NCBI RefSeq assembly: GCF_009727055.1
Contig: NC_052354.1
Coordinates: 39,638,748 to 39,702,747, forward strand
Direction: 5' to 3'
DNA from: Benincasa hispida
Lineage: Eukaryota; Streptophyta; Magnoliopsida; Cucurbitales; Cucurbitaceae
DNA length: 64,000 nt
The position numbers and the translations under genes are program-made. Under the pieces are notes generated by a model. It saw nothing but the letters and a program-made list of their open reading frames with translations, made no database searches and was not told where the DNA came from. This document shows, piece after piece, positions 21,576 through 33,244 of this stretch; the first letter of the stretch is position 1, and the number at the start of each line of letters is the position of its first letter.

Positions 21576-22376
21576 TTAATCAATTTTATTCACACTATTC
21601 TAATGAACATTTTAAATTAACATTTTACACTAATCCTCTAATGAACAATTGATTTATTGTCCTACCAATAAACTAAGTTCCTCCCAGACATAGAGAGGGT
21701 GGGGCTCCTTTGTTCAAGACTAGGAATAAGTACTTAAGGGAACAACCTATATGCTAATCCTAAAACGAGTAAGAGTGAATTTCGTCTTATAGGACTATGT
21801 CTCCAACTATTTATCTAGTCTTACCCCTAAAATGGAAGGCTTATTAAGCGGCAATGTTGAGCCGCTCTCACCCATGCAAATTAAAGGATAATCCTGAATA
21901 ACAAGGAGTTCAGAGTTAGCTCAGGAGTAAGATCGAGTTACCTTAGGTCATCAAATTGAAATAATCAATTTTAACAATATACAGTCGTTATAAAGAAAAA
22001 GTGACTATGTCGTGGTTCGATCTTATGCAAACATCTTTTGTATAAGATGCCCCCACTCGCATGTTTCCACACGAGCTACTTTGATATCACATCGTTTATA
22101 TCAATATACAAAGCGGGTTGCATCAATAGTGTCCCCAAGATAAGATACCCAACCCTATCCATGTACTTATAGACCATTTTGGCTACATACTAAAACTTGA
22201 TCCTCTTTTATGTCTCTAAATAAAGTTTAAATATTCATGTTATAGTCATATGTTAGTTTATTAGATTTAGGAATTTATAAATGCAATTCAATAATACTTT
22301 TATTGAATGAAATCTCAATAATACCTTTATTGTGAATAGAATATGTTTAATGTTTACAAACTGCAAGTTTTAGGAC
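21576..22376 (-). mobile_element. Copia LTR fragment next to element E
   Basis: Minus strand, starting TGTCCTAAAACTTGC at 22376. It shares landmarks with the LTRs of element F: the GCCCCCACTCGCATG block at about 22050 matches 25930 and 34930, and the CTTAAGGGAAC word at 21735 matches 25625. The 3' end is not clear because it passes straight into gag. Confidence 0.6.
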
Positions 22377-22838
22377 ATTCTCCACTATCTAAGTGCGAAT
22401 TGAAGTGTCAATTAGCTGAATTGGTTAGTGTTTGCATGCTTCAACATGATAAAAGCTTCAATATTTAGAGATTAAGGCTTCATGCATTCTGAATTTTGAA
22501 AATAATTTTCAGAAAAAACTATTTTGCTTTAAAGCTTTATAAAATCCACCTAAGTCCCTCTCAATTATGAGTTTCCACCACTTAATCCAAGGTTGAGAAT
22601 AGTATAGAAGATCCTCTTGGTGGTCTACTGGAGATTTGGAGTTCTAATTTTGTGGATTAAGCAAGGAGCAAGTGGAAATCTACAAAGGTATATATAATGA
22701 AACCCTCTTTCTGTTAAAAATTGTTTTTCAACATGCTTTCTCAAATTAAGTTTAATTAGAGTGCTTAATGATTATGTTAGCTTCTGTTTTATGCATCTTT
22801 ACTTATCATTAACTCAACTGTGAAGCCTTTTGTGACGT
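22377..22838. other. Unassigned AT-rich stretch
   Basis: No coding frame, primer site or LTR terminus is recognised. It lies between the element E LTR and the truncated start of element D. It may be old host DNA or leader. Confidence 0.4.
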
Positions 22839-24162
22839 CTATTGATGTGGGAGAAAGTAGTAGTGTTGATAAACAAGTGAAGATGCAATTCACTTCAGTT
22901 GTGAATGAATTACAACACTAGTGTAGACAAGATTAGCATGTTACTATAGAATCTGATGTTCAGCCAGAAACTGATATGCCTGAAATATCAGAAATTGTTT
23001 TGCCTGAGAATTCTTGCTCACAAGTAGATTAACTGAGTATAGCTCATGACAGAGCAAAAAGATTTAGTGTTGAAGATATGGTTACTTTTGCCCTAAAGGT
23101 TACTGAAGAGGTGGATCCTCATGAGCCATCCACCTATAGAGAAGTTGTGTCATGTAGTGAGTCTGCTCAATGAATTGCTATTATGAGGGATGAGATGGAA
23201 CCTCTTGACAAAAAATCAGACATGAAAATTAGTTAAACAGCCTAAGGAGAGAAAATTTTTCACTTATAAATGGTCTTTAATAAAAATGGGGGAATATCAC
23301 CTTCAGAGGGTATTAAATATAAAGCTCAAGTTGTTGCCAGAGGGTTCACACAGAGGCAAGGAGTTGATTATAACGAGATCTTCTCACCAGTAGTTAGACA
23401 TACTTTTATCAGGGTGTTACTAGTTATAGTAGCACATCAAAATTTAGAACTTGAGCAATTAGATGTGAAGACGGCTTTCATTCATGGAGAATTGGAAGAA
23501 GAGATTTATATGACCTAGGCAGATGAGTTCCAGTATCCAGGTAAAGAAGATTATGTTTGCAAGTTAAAGAAAACTTGTATGGGCTAAAGTAATCTCCAAG
23601 GCAATGGTACAAACGATTTGATAGCTATATGGATAGACTTAGCTATAACAGGAGTCTGTATGATTGTTGTGTATATCACAACAAAGCTGATGACTGTTCA
23701 ATAATTTATCTACTTTTATATGCAGATGATATACTCATAACTACAAAGTTCAAGTCTGAGATTCATAAATTGAAGAACCATCTCGTTGTTAAGTTTAATA
23801 TGAAGGATTTGGGTGCTGCTCATAAAATTTTGGGTATGAAGATCTATAAGGACAAAGATAAAAATAAACTTTTCTTGTCACAGAAAGGCTATATTCAGAA
23901 AATATCATCCAATTTTGGTATGTCATCAGCTAAGCTTATAGATACTCCCAGCTCATTTGTCATCTGTGCTTTCACCACAGTCTGAAGGTGAGAAGGACTA
24001 TATGTCTCGAGTTCCTTATGCTAGTGCAATGGGAAGTTTATTGTATATTATGGTTTATATTAAGCCTGATCTTGCCCATGTTGTTAATGTTGTCAATAGG
24101 TTCATAAGTCAACCTAGGAAGGAGCATTGGCAAGCTGTTAAGAGGGTTTTTAGCCTTGGAGG
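22839..24162 (+). pseudogene. Copia reverse transcriptase, plus strand (element D)
   Basis: RT order is visible: an EPSTYREVVSC-type N-terminus near 23130, YKAQVVARGFTQRQGVDY and LEQLDVKTAFIHGELEEEIY at 23300-23518, then LLLYADDILIT with the catalytic YADD at 23719-23730, FNMKDLGAAHKILGMKIY, and the approach to RNase H (SQPRKEHWQAVKR) ending at 24162. The motif set resembles Tork/Tnt1-type Copia. Several in-frame stops and two frameshifts are present, and gag to integrase are missing upstream. The gene is interrupted at 24162 by element F and resumes at 35308, within the codons for the usual LRGT. Confidence 0.85.
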
Positions 24163-26313
24163 TGAAGGAACTCTTATCGAAGAGAACCCATAGGTGGAAG
24201 CACGATCGTTCCAAATCCATTGTGATAGAATTAAAGGCATTCACAAACATAAAAACTAGTTATGCATCTTCTAATATTACAACATACTTTCAAAATTAAA
24301 TAAAAAAGGAACGAGAGACATACCTTTGAAGAACTCATCTTCTATCGATCTCTCGCTCTTGTGAAAAACTTGGACAATAATCTCTCGCTCTAGCCCAGAT
24401 CGCCTACCCAATCGTCAAATGGTCACGAACAATCTTTTCCACAAACAAATGCCATCTTAGACACCACCACTCGGCAACCTTGGTATTCTCGGAGTGAGAA
24501 TCCAGGAGGTGTGGGCTATGTTATGAATTTGGAATTAGAGGGATGGAGTGGGAAAGAATGATCAAACCAAAACGACCAAGCAAGTGAGAGAATGTACTGT
24601 TTATCGCATAGTCTTTATGTGCTTGATCATTTAGTAAAACTCAACAGGTACACAATCGTTTAGAAAAACAGGCTTGATCATTTAGTGAATCTCGATTGGT
24701 ACATAATTGCCTAGTAAATTGCTTTACACGATCATTTATTAAAAAGGCGCATTACACGATTGTTTAGGCTCTCGCTTAGAAGCTATCGTGTTTGTTAGCT
24801 AAACGATATAATAATGCTCTTAATGAAGCAATCCCTTTCAAAATGAAAACATTTTTCATTGATCCTTCAGTTTATGAAAACTGAACATAACTTCCCACTT
24901 CACGCACGGTTAAAGGAGAAACCACCCACAATTATCATATAATTGTTTTAATTATAAATAAATATAATAAAATATTTAATTATAAATAAATATAATAACT
25001 AACTTAACATATTATATATAACCTATAGTTTTAATATCACATCATATATGTAACATTTAAACCATAGTTCTTTTCTCCTTTACTGATATAAATCATATTT
25101 ATATCAAATTTCTCCAATTAATGTATCTCATACATCATATCCATTATATCACATATAATTGAACAAGTTTAATCATATCATATATAATCAAACTCTCTCT
25201 TGTCAATTTGAACACTTCAAACTGATTCTCAACTTGAATCCTTAAGCTACCAAGGGGATCTTTGGACCTGTAGCTTGAAGCTCCAACGGTACGTGAATAG
25301 CTGACTAAAATCTTTAATAACGAGATCTACCATCCGTTAACTTCTGGACACTCCACTAAAGACCGACAGCTGCACTCTTCTCACTATAGATATATTTGTT
25401 GTCAATCAGATATAACCAATCAACAGTACGATACCCTTAACAGATCGCTCGTAAAGTACAGATGGGCCAATTACCGTTTTGCCCCTATAGATACATCTAA
25501 CTCCTTAAGTACACACTGATTTCTTCTAATGAACAAAACATCATAGTCTTACTAATGAGTGGACACCTCTCGGGCCTTGAGGAATGTGTGTGGCGCCCCA
25601 TCGTTCAAGCCCTGGATCAGCCTTAAGGGAGCAATCTATCTACTTACCCCTGTTTTAAGAAGAAGTGAATTCCATCTTTGTATAGCTGAGTTTCCCAGCT
25701 CCCTAATCAAACGAATCCCCAAAGTGGTAGGTTTGAGTCGGCAATCTAGCCATTCGCACCCATGCAAATCAAAGGAACACCCTCACAGGTAGGAGTTCAA
25801 ACTCACTCAGGATTAGGTCATGTTACCTATGGTCCATCCTAGTGAAATGGAAGTCTCTATCATTGAACGGTGTTATATAACAAAACTAAAAAATTTGTGG
25901 TCCGGTCTTATACAAACTTCTTTGTATGGACACCCCCGCTCGCATGTCTCCACATGAATGATCAGGATCCAGACCATACATAGTTATGTCATAACACTTG
26001 TAACTATCTACAAAAGCGGGTACGTATCCGTTAGTTGTCACCAAGAAGTTTCCTTCGATATCCATATACTACCAGCCATTTAGGTTCATGAACTTAAGGC
26101 CATGATTCATTGTATGTTCCACATACATGCTTAAGTTTACAATGACAACCAAAGATCTAAGTTTATTGGTTTATAGTAAATGGAAAATCAAATATCTCAT
26201 ATTTCATAAACAACAGTGAGGAAAATATCTCATATTATTAATCACAAGCGTTGTTCATACGGTGTTTACAAACTCACGGACCCTACGAGAGTTTTAGGGC
26301 ATCAATCCCAGCA
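24163..26313 (-). mobile_element. 3' LTR of Copia element F
   Basis: 2151 bp. On the minus strand it starts TGCTGGGATTGATGCCC at 26313 and ends GAGTTCCTTCA at 24163. It is homologous to the 5' LTR at 33245-35307. The 5-bp duplication around element F is GGAGG (24158-24162) versus AGAGG (35308-35312), one substitution apart. A polypurine tract abuts its start. Confidence 0.85.
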
Positions 26314-26325
26314 ATCTCCCACTTG
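26314..26325 (-). promoter_or_regulatory. Polypurine tract of element F
   Basis: Minus strand CAAGTGGGAGAT directly before the LTR start, the usual Copia plus-strand primer. Confidence 0.85.
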
Positions 26326-26419
26326 TTCTAAAGTGAGTGGGTGTACAAGATAACAACAAGTACAAAACAATAAACTTAGGGCACAGGCACTAAGGCCCTT
26401 AGTACGGAAAAATCTCATA

Positions 26420-27594
26420 ACTTGCCCTAGTCTAGCCACGGTCCCGTAAATCCATTCTCTTAAGGTGACCCTAAAACCTGTAGGAGAGCCTTCGTAAACG
26501 GGTCAGCAACGTTTGTTGCTCTGAACCGATCTTCGTAAACTATCACATCTCCTCGATGCATTACTCTCGCGGGATGAGATGATACTTTATGCTCTATATG
26601 TTTGTCGCACTTGTGACTCCTAGGCTCCCTGGAGTTCGCCATAGGACCATTATTATCACAATAAAGAGTGATGAGTCTAGACATGTTGGAACAACTTCCA
26701 GATCATCAGGAACTTCCTGAGCCAACGGCTCTCTTAGTAGCTTCACAAGCCGCTACATACTTTGGCCTCCATCGTGGAGTCAGCGATGCACCCCTGCTTA
26801 GTTCTTCGCCACACTACAACTCCTCCGTTAAGAGTGAACACTAAGCCTGAAGTGGATTTTCGAGAATCCTTATCAGTCTGAAAGTCAGAGTCCGTGTATC
26901 TAGTAAGGATCAAATCCTTAGATCCATACACGAGCATGTAGTCCTTCAGTCTCCAAAGATACTTGAGGATGTTCTTGACGGCGGTCTAGTGACCCTGTCC
27001 TGGATTAGACTGATATCTACTGACTATCCCAAAGTATAGCAGATGTCTGGTCTAGTACACAACATCACATACATCAAACTACCAATGGAAAATGCATAGG
27101 GGATTTGTCTCATCTTCTCAACCTCTTTAGGTGTCTTAGGACACATTTCCTTAGACAATATAACTCCATGCTAAGAAGGAAATAGGTCCCTTTTGAAGTT
27201 CTACATCGAGTACTTGAGCAACATTTTTTCAGTGTACGATGCCTGAGACAACGCTAGCACTTTGTTCTTTCGATCCCAAAAAATCTTAATACCAAGAACA
27301 AACTGAGCCTTTCCCAAATCTTTCATTTCGAATTGGGTTGCTAGCTAGTTCTTAACTAAAGTCAGTAAACCTACATCATTCCCAATGAGTAGGATATCGT
27401 CGACATACAACACTAAGAAAAACTACTGAACTGTTGATGATTTTCTTGTAGACACAAGGCTCATCAACTTTTTGGTCAAAGTCGTACGATTTGATCGTAA
27501 TATCAAATCGAATGTTCCAAGATCAAGACGCCTATTTTAGCCCATAAATGGACCGATTCAGTTTGCAAACTTTTTGCTCTTGACCTTGGGCTAT
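26420..27594 (-). pseudogene. Copia RNase H and RT 3' half (element F)
   Basis: Reading from 27594 downward: RT pieces QEQKVCKLNRSIYGLK, the YVDD box at 27396-27407, and LIGNDVGL. Next comes RNase H with YTDSDFQTDKDSRKSTSGLV and ADSTMEAKV (active-site Glu present, final Tyr lost) at 26937-26743, then DNNGPMAN and KCDKHIEHKVSSHPARVM at 26684-26460. The end of pol lies just before the polypurine tract. Stops and frameshifts separate the frames. The RT is interrupted at 27594/27600 by a solo LTR and continues at 29275. Confidence 0.85.
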
Positions 27595-27599
27595 GAATC

Positions 27600-29269
27600 T
27601 GATAACTTGTAGAAATACAAGTTATTTATACTGTTTTATTTACATATTGCGGCCAAAAGAAAGAAAAGTTACGTCAATTATATAGAAATTAGCTAACAAA
27701 TGGAAGAATTATAAATTGTCGTCAATACACCCACTGACGTCATTCTGATGGTAGAAAAGAATATTTCAAGTCTGTTTTGCAGGAAATCAAGTCACCACAT
27801 GTGTTCAAGATAAAAAGAACAACGCATCTACGTCGCATTGCTCCCATCGTTCAGGAATCAATAGACGATCAACGCAATGACGGTGCATGCGACAATCGAT
27901 CAAGAGCTAAACGATCAACGCAATCTCAACCGCATGCGGTAATAAAAAACAACATTGCATACGGGCAAACGATCGAAGATGTAAAGAGCAACGCAAATGC
28001 GGAGGATTCTGACACGTGTACAGCTGACCGTTGTGCATTTCGGACGGGATTGATTGTGTAACAGAAGGAATATTCACTCCACCATTTCCATAACTGCCTT
28101 AACAATAAAGTGGGGAACACAATGCAAAGAGTCAAAGCTTAGCCTATAAATAGCTCCGGCCATTCCACCGAAAAAGGATGCTTGAATACATAGAAAAGTG
28201 TATATGCTGATCTAAGAGAGAGACTAGTTGAGCGACTAATCTAAGCAGATCTGGGAAGAATTAAGAGACAAGGCCGAGAGGTCAGCCTCTGGGCAAGAAG
28301 AGCATAATTCACTTTCTCCATGACGTTTTCTTAATCCCATGGGTAATTAGCAAGAATTAAACAAGTAAATTAATTGGGTTAAGGAAATAATTATGTTTAG
28401 TCAAAGCATGCTAGACGGCATCTTCACCTGTGAGAGCAGAAGTGAAGATGCCATTCTGCCTATCGAGAGNATCTTCACCTGTGAGAGCAGAAGTGAAGAT
28501 GCCATTCTGCCTATCGAGAGAGGGTTGGAAGAATGCGTTAACTAAAACGAGAAGTACTTCCAGAGATGGTTGCAACCTTGTGTTCATCACGTTCATCCCT
28601 ATTTCACCATAGAGATATGGGAACGCAGCCGATCACCGAGAGGTATACGCCAAGGGAAAGCGGAACCTTAGTTATATCTTTAACGCAATTAACAAGCTTG
28701 CAATGTTTGTACTAATTATCCTTTCCCCTTCTGATTCATACATAAAGACTTGTCATCGGTCTCGAACTCAGCATCATGTATATCATGTATCTTGTATCTT
28801 GCATCACATTAGCTTAGGTTTATTTTTATCGCACTTTATTTTATTAACGCAACTGTAGTTTATCTGCACAATTTTACTTTACCGCAATTTAATTTCCTGT
28901 ACAAACACAATCTTTATTAATTGTAAAAACATCGGTCGCATATATCACAAATGTAACACACTAACGACAAGAATCCCTGTGTTCGACCTCGGACCAATCC
29001 GAGAAACTTGCGTTGGAATTATACTTGGTTTCAGCGCAAGGAAACTTGTGACAAAGCATTACTCCATAGCATACCATAAGCATTTAGTTAACAATGCATA
29101 TGTCTAGAAGTAGTCATGCATAACACAGCATCCACATTCCATTTCCATCTTTATGTCATCAAGTTTATGGCAACATGAGCACATATGATTCATTCATCCG
29201 TATTCATATTTGTTCGCATGCTGTAAGTAGTGTGAATAAGCATAAGAAACAGCATTTTATGCCACAACA
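27600..29269 (+). mobile_element. Solo gypsy LTR inserted in the RT of element F
   Basis: 1670 bp. It starts TGATAACTTGTAG and ends ATGCCACAACA, with a 5-bp TSD GAATC at 27595-27599 and 29270-29274. Joining the flanks restores the Copia RT reading between VQLEGFIAQ and QEQKVCKL. Same family as 3371-7837 and 15273-16788, but its 3' end differs from theirs. Confidence 0.9.
28417..28520. repeat. 50-bp exact duplication around a single N, plus an LTR hairpin
   Basis: 28420-28469 and 28471-28520 are identical and are separated by one N at 28470: two contig ends overlapping by 50 bases were placed side by side without merging. The segment also forms a hairpin (GGCATCTTCAC paired with GTGAAGATGCC) that is present in the other LTR copies near 4470 and 8430. 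Confidence 0.95.
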
Positions 29270-29274
29270 GAATC

Positions 29275-29459
29275 CCTCGAGCTGCACCATATAAATGGTC
29301 TTCTAAAGATTACCATTCAGAAAGGCAGTCTCGACTTCTATTTGCCATATCTCATAGTCATAATATGAGGCAATAGACAAGCAGATGCAGATAGACTTCA
29401 ACATGGTAACAAGCAAGAAAGTCTCCTCATAGATGACTCCCTCCACCTGGATATAACCC
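29275..29459 (-). pseudogene. Copia RT middle fragment (element F)
   Basis: The minus strand encodes GYIQVEGVIYEETF, then a hydrophobic run, YDYEIWQIEVETAFLNGNL, a stop, and KTIYMVQLEG. This is the RT fingers/palm segment with the first catalytic Asp region altered (usual DVKTAFLNG reads EVETAFLNG). It is continuous with 26420-27594 once the solo LTR is removed. About 27 residues between this piece and 32847 are missing at the nested insertion. Confidence 0.85.
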
Positions 29460-30482
29460 TTGGAACATCAGGTTCGACACTGCTGTCAAGTCGTTTGGCT
29501 TTGACCAAAATGTTGATGAGTCTTATGTATATAAGAAGATCATCAACAGCTCAGTAGCTTTCTGGTACTGTATGTGGATAATATCTAACTCATTGGGAAT
29601 GATATAGTGTATCTGACTGACATTAAGAGTTCCAAATAAAAGATTTGGGTGAGGCACAATATGTTCTAGGGATTCAGATCATTTGGGATCGTAAGAACAA
29701 ACGGTTAGCCTTGTCTCAGGCATCGTACATTGATCAAATGTTGATCAGGTACAGGATGCAGGATTCCAAGAGGGGTTTGTTACCCTTCAGGCATGGAATC
29801 GTTCTGTCTAAGGATCAATATCCTAAGACACCTCAAGAGGTTGAGGAAATGAGACGGATTCCCTATGCTTCTGCTGTAGGATTGTCAGTCGATATCAGTC
29901 CAATCCAAAATTTGATCACTGGACGACGTTAAAGACGATCCTCAAGTATCTTTGGAGAACGAGGGACTANNNNNNNNNNNNNNNNNNNNNNNNNNNNNNN
30001 NNNNNNNNNNNNNNNNNNNNNNNNNNNNNNNNNNNNNNNNNNNNNNNNNNNNNNNNNNNNNNNNNNNNNNNNNNNNNNNNNNNNNNNNNNNNNNNNNNNN
30101 NNNNNNNNNNNNNNNNNNNNNNNNNNNNNNNNNNNNNNNNNNNNNNNNNNNNNNNNNNNNNNNNNNNNNNNNNNNNNNNNNNNNNNNNNNNNNNNNNNNN
30201 NNNNNNNNNNNNNNNNNNNNNNNNNNNNNNNNNNNNNNNNNNNNNNNNNNNNNNNNNNNNNNNNNNNNNNNNNNNNNNNNNGGGGTAAGCATATAGAACA
30301 AAAATATCACCTGATCAGGGAGATTGTGCATCGAGGTGATGTGATAGTCCCGAAAATCGCATCAGAGCACAACGTTGTTGATCCCCTTACAAAGGCCCTA
30401 ATGGGCTAAAGTGTTCGAGGATCACCTTGAGGTCTGGATCTACAGGACATGCGACATCTTGTCTAGGGCAAGTGGGAGATGA
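29460..30482 (+). pseudogene. Truncated plus-strand Copia RT/RNase H (nested in element F)
   Basis: It starts abruptly with WNIRFDTAVKSFGFDQNVDE, has a mutated catalytic box YVDN at 29571-29582 (second Asp changed to Asn), LGEAQYVLGIQIIWDRKNKR and LALSQASYIDQML to 29932, then a 312-N gap (29970-30281). After it comes the RNase H end with GKHIEQKYHLIREIVHRGDV and DPLTKAL before a stop at 30407-30409. A polypurine tract (GGGCAAGTGGGAGAT, 30466-30480) follows. It belongs to the same family as element F but lies in the opposite orientation. Confidence 0.85.
29970..30281. other. Assembly gap (312 N)
   Basis: The gap falls in the RNase H coding part of the nested plus-strand Copia fragment. Confidence 0.99.
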
Positions 30483-32846
30483 TATTGGGGTATGCCTTAG
30501 TTTATTGTATATTGTACATTTTTATATTGTATTGTACATTAGTCTCCCAAGTCATTAGGACAAGTAGAAGATTGTTGGGAATGGTGTTCTAATTCTCCCG
30601 GAATCTTGTTGTTTTGTAAAGATGCACATTATTTAATGAATAAAATAAGTGTTATTTAATTCTGGCATTTACTCGTATCCAATAAACAAAACTCCTTGGT
30701 TATCTTATGTGAACTTAAGCATGTATATATGATATACAAGTAAATCATGCCTTAAGTGATAACCTAAATAGGTCTATAGTATAAGAATTAATGGGATACC
30801 TAATCCTGGTGACACTACGGATACGGCTCACTTTGTAGAGGTTTGCAAGTGTTATAAACTACTACAAATGATAGATCCTGACCATTCATGTGGAGACGTG
30901 CGAGCGGGGGTGTTCTATACAAAGAGTTTGTATAAGACCTAGACCACGAGATGCCTAGACTCTGTATATAATGTCGTTGATACTAGAGACTTACATCTCA
31001 CCTAAACGACCATAAGTGACACGACCTCAATCCTGAGAGTTTTGGGAACTCCTGCCTTTGAGGGCAGTTCTTTGATTAGTACAGGTGAGAGTGGCCAGAT
31101 TGCCAACTCAACATGCCTACCTTTTTAAGGACTTGTTTGATCTGGGAGTTGGGAACTCAATTCACAAGATGGAAATCACTTTTTTTCCCGAAGTAGGGAT
31201 AAGTAGAGAGATTGCTCCCTTAATGGCTGATTTTGGGCTTGAACATAGTGTCCACAACTTCTCTTTGAAAAAGAAGACTCAGTCATAGTAGAACTATGAC
31301 TTATGTTCATTAGAGGGATTAGTGGTACTTAAGGAGACAGATGTAACTACAGCATAACGGTTATTTGGTAACTGTATTTTACGAGCGATCTGTGAAGGGT
31401 TGGCATTCTGCTTTGGTTTAAAATGGACAATAATATATCTGTTGGTAAAGAGAGTTACAGTTGTCGGTCTTAGTGGTAGTGCTAGCACGTTTAACGAGTG
31501 GTTGATCCCGGACTAAAGAGTTTAGTTAGTTATTCAACGTATCGTTTGGGCTTTCGAGCTACAAGTCCATGATTGTTCCCTTGGTAGCTTAATGGATTGC
31601 AGTTAAGATCAGTTCTTGGTGTATGATTTTGAATTTTCAAATTAACAAGAGGTATTTTGATTATAATATGATATAATCTCGGTTTGATGTAGAGATACAA
31701 TATTGGAGGATATTCATGTAAATTGAGATGTTACATTAAGTACCATGGAATAGAAAAAGAACTTATGGTCTTATATATTTCATTAGATGAAATATTATAA
31801 AAACTATAGATTATAAATAATAGTTATGATAAGTTGGTTATCATTTATATTTTATAATAATATATAATTATTGGATAATTATTTTTTTCTTTAACTAACT
31901 AAGTGATTAGGGGTAGTTATTGAATTCATGGTTAATCGTGAGTTTAAAGGAAAGTGGTTTTCTATTTTGAAAAGAAGTTTTACAAAAGATTGAAAAAGTT
32001 TGAGTTTTCTTGCTCTTCGCGCAAAAGAAACATCATGTAGTTCGTCAAGTTAAATACGGATTTACTTAAACGACGACTTGGCGAGCCTACGATAGAATGT
32101 AAGTATTTTAATAAAACGACCGTCATAGTTTTTGCTAGACAGATCGTTGCCTAATGTAAAACGATCGTGTAAGAGTCTGTTAGGCGGCAGACCGAGCCTA
32201 AACGATGGCTAAAATGAACTTGCATATGCTTTTGCTAGACGGTCGATTAGCTTTTATTTAAATGATTGGGAATCGACTATGACGATAATGGTTCCTGCCT
32301 CTCCAGTTTACCTAGTCGTGTATGCGATTGGTATGTTCCCCGTTCGTCTACCTCACACAAGTACGAAAAGAGCCCGCCGTTTTGGATCTCAAACAAGATA
32401 CCAACGGTATTGCCTATGTATGGTGGTGATCTGACTCAACTCGAATTGCCCGTCGAGGTTTTCTAGAGGTTGTTCGCTGTTGTGCTGAAGGATATCGTGC
32501 TGAGGCGATCGTTGAGGACGAGCGCAGTGTTGTGCTTTGTTCGTGCGGTGTTGCGATTGTGTTAGGATCGGAGCATTTTCTCTTCACAGGTTACATTGAT
32601 TGTCGAGCGGTCGACACAACAGAGCGTGAAAGACGGCATTCTTTTCAAATGGGTGTTTATTTGCGACTTTTTCTTATGTAAAGTTTGCTCTCTGTTCATT
32701 TGAGTTTATTCATGCTATAATTTCTTTGTATGAATTGTGTAACTGTTTGTTTGAAGTCGACTGTAAATGCATTGTTCATTCATGATTGTAATTTGGAATT
32801 ATCTTTCTTCCGTTGCTCATGGGAATCGCGAATCCGATTTCCTTCA
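30483..32846 (+). mobile_element. 3' LTR of the nested plus-strand Copia
   Basis: It starts near TATTGGGGTATGCC after the polypurine tract and ends GATTTCCTTCA at 32846. It mirrors the LTRs of element F (for example GTGCGAGCGGGGGTG at about 30898-30912 against the reverse words at 25930 and 34930). A second tract-like word (ACAAGTAGAAGAT followed by TGTTGGGAATGG) at about 30560 gives an alternative start. There is no target duplication: the right junction GGTTTAACCCC resembles the left ATATAACCC only over AACCC. Confidence 0.7.
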
Positions 32847-33230
32847 GGTTTAACCCCATCAGATTGATTTACAAGATCTCATACTGAGTTGAAGTACATA
32901 TAGTCCATCTCAGATCCATGGCTTTGACCCATTCATCCCAGTCAACATCCTTTATTGCCTTCTGATAAGAAAAGGATCCTCAACCTCACTATCGGCTACC
33001 ATAGCCAGGATTTCAGTGAAGCCCATATAGCAAACAGGTGGATTCGCAACCCTTCCACTACATCGAGGTTCCCTCAACACTTGAAGTGGATCTGACGTAC
33101 TAGATGAACTTCCATTAACAACTCTTGTTGATGGAGTAGGCCCTTCAACAACTCTAAACAGAATGCAGACATGCTTTACCCACTAAGAATGTAAATGCAA
33201 TTCTATACAGCAATGAATTTTGAATATCAG
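32847..33230 (-). pseudogene. Copia RT N-terminal fragment (element F)
   Basis: On the minus strand: SDPLQVLREPRCSGRVANPP, then a DPFSYQKAIKDVDWDEWVKA-type motif at the RT start, and NSV-stop-DLVNQSDGVKP, where the usual Trp codon reads TGA. It sits about 120 bases from the primer site, so gag, protease and integrase have been deleted from element F. It continues, after a loss of about 27 residues, at 29459. Confidence 0.85.
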
Positions 33231-33243
33231 AACCTGATACCAA
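33231..33243 (-). promoter_or_regulatory. Primer-binding site of element F
   Basis: Minus strand TTGGTATCAGGTT, the initiator-Met tRNA complement with one change, directly after the LTR end TTCCTTCA. Confidence 0.85.
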
Positions 33244-33244
33244 T

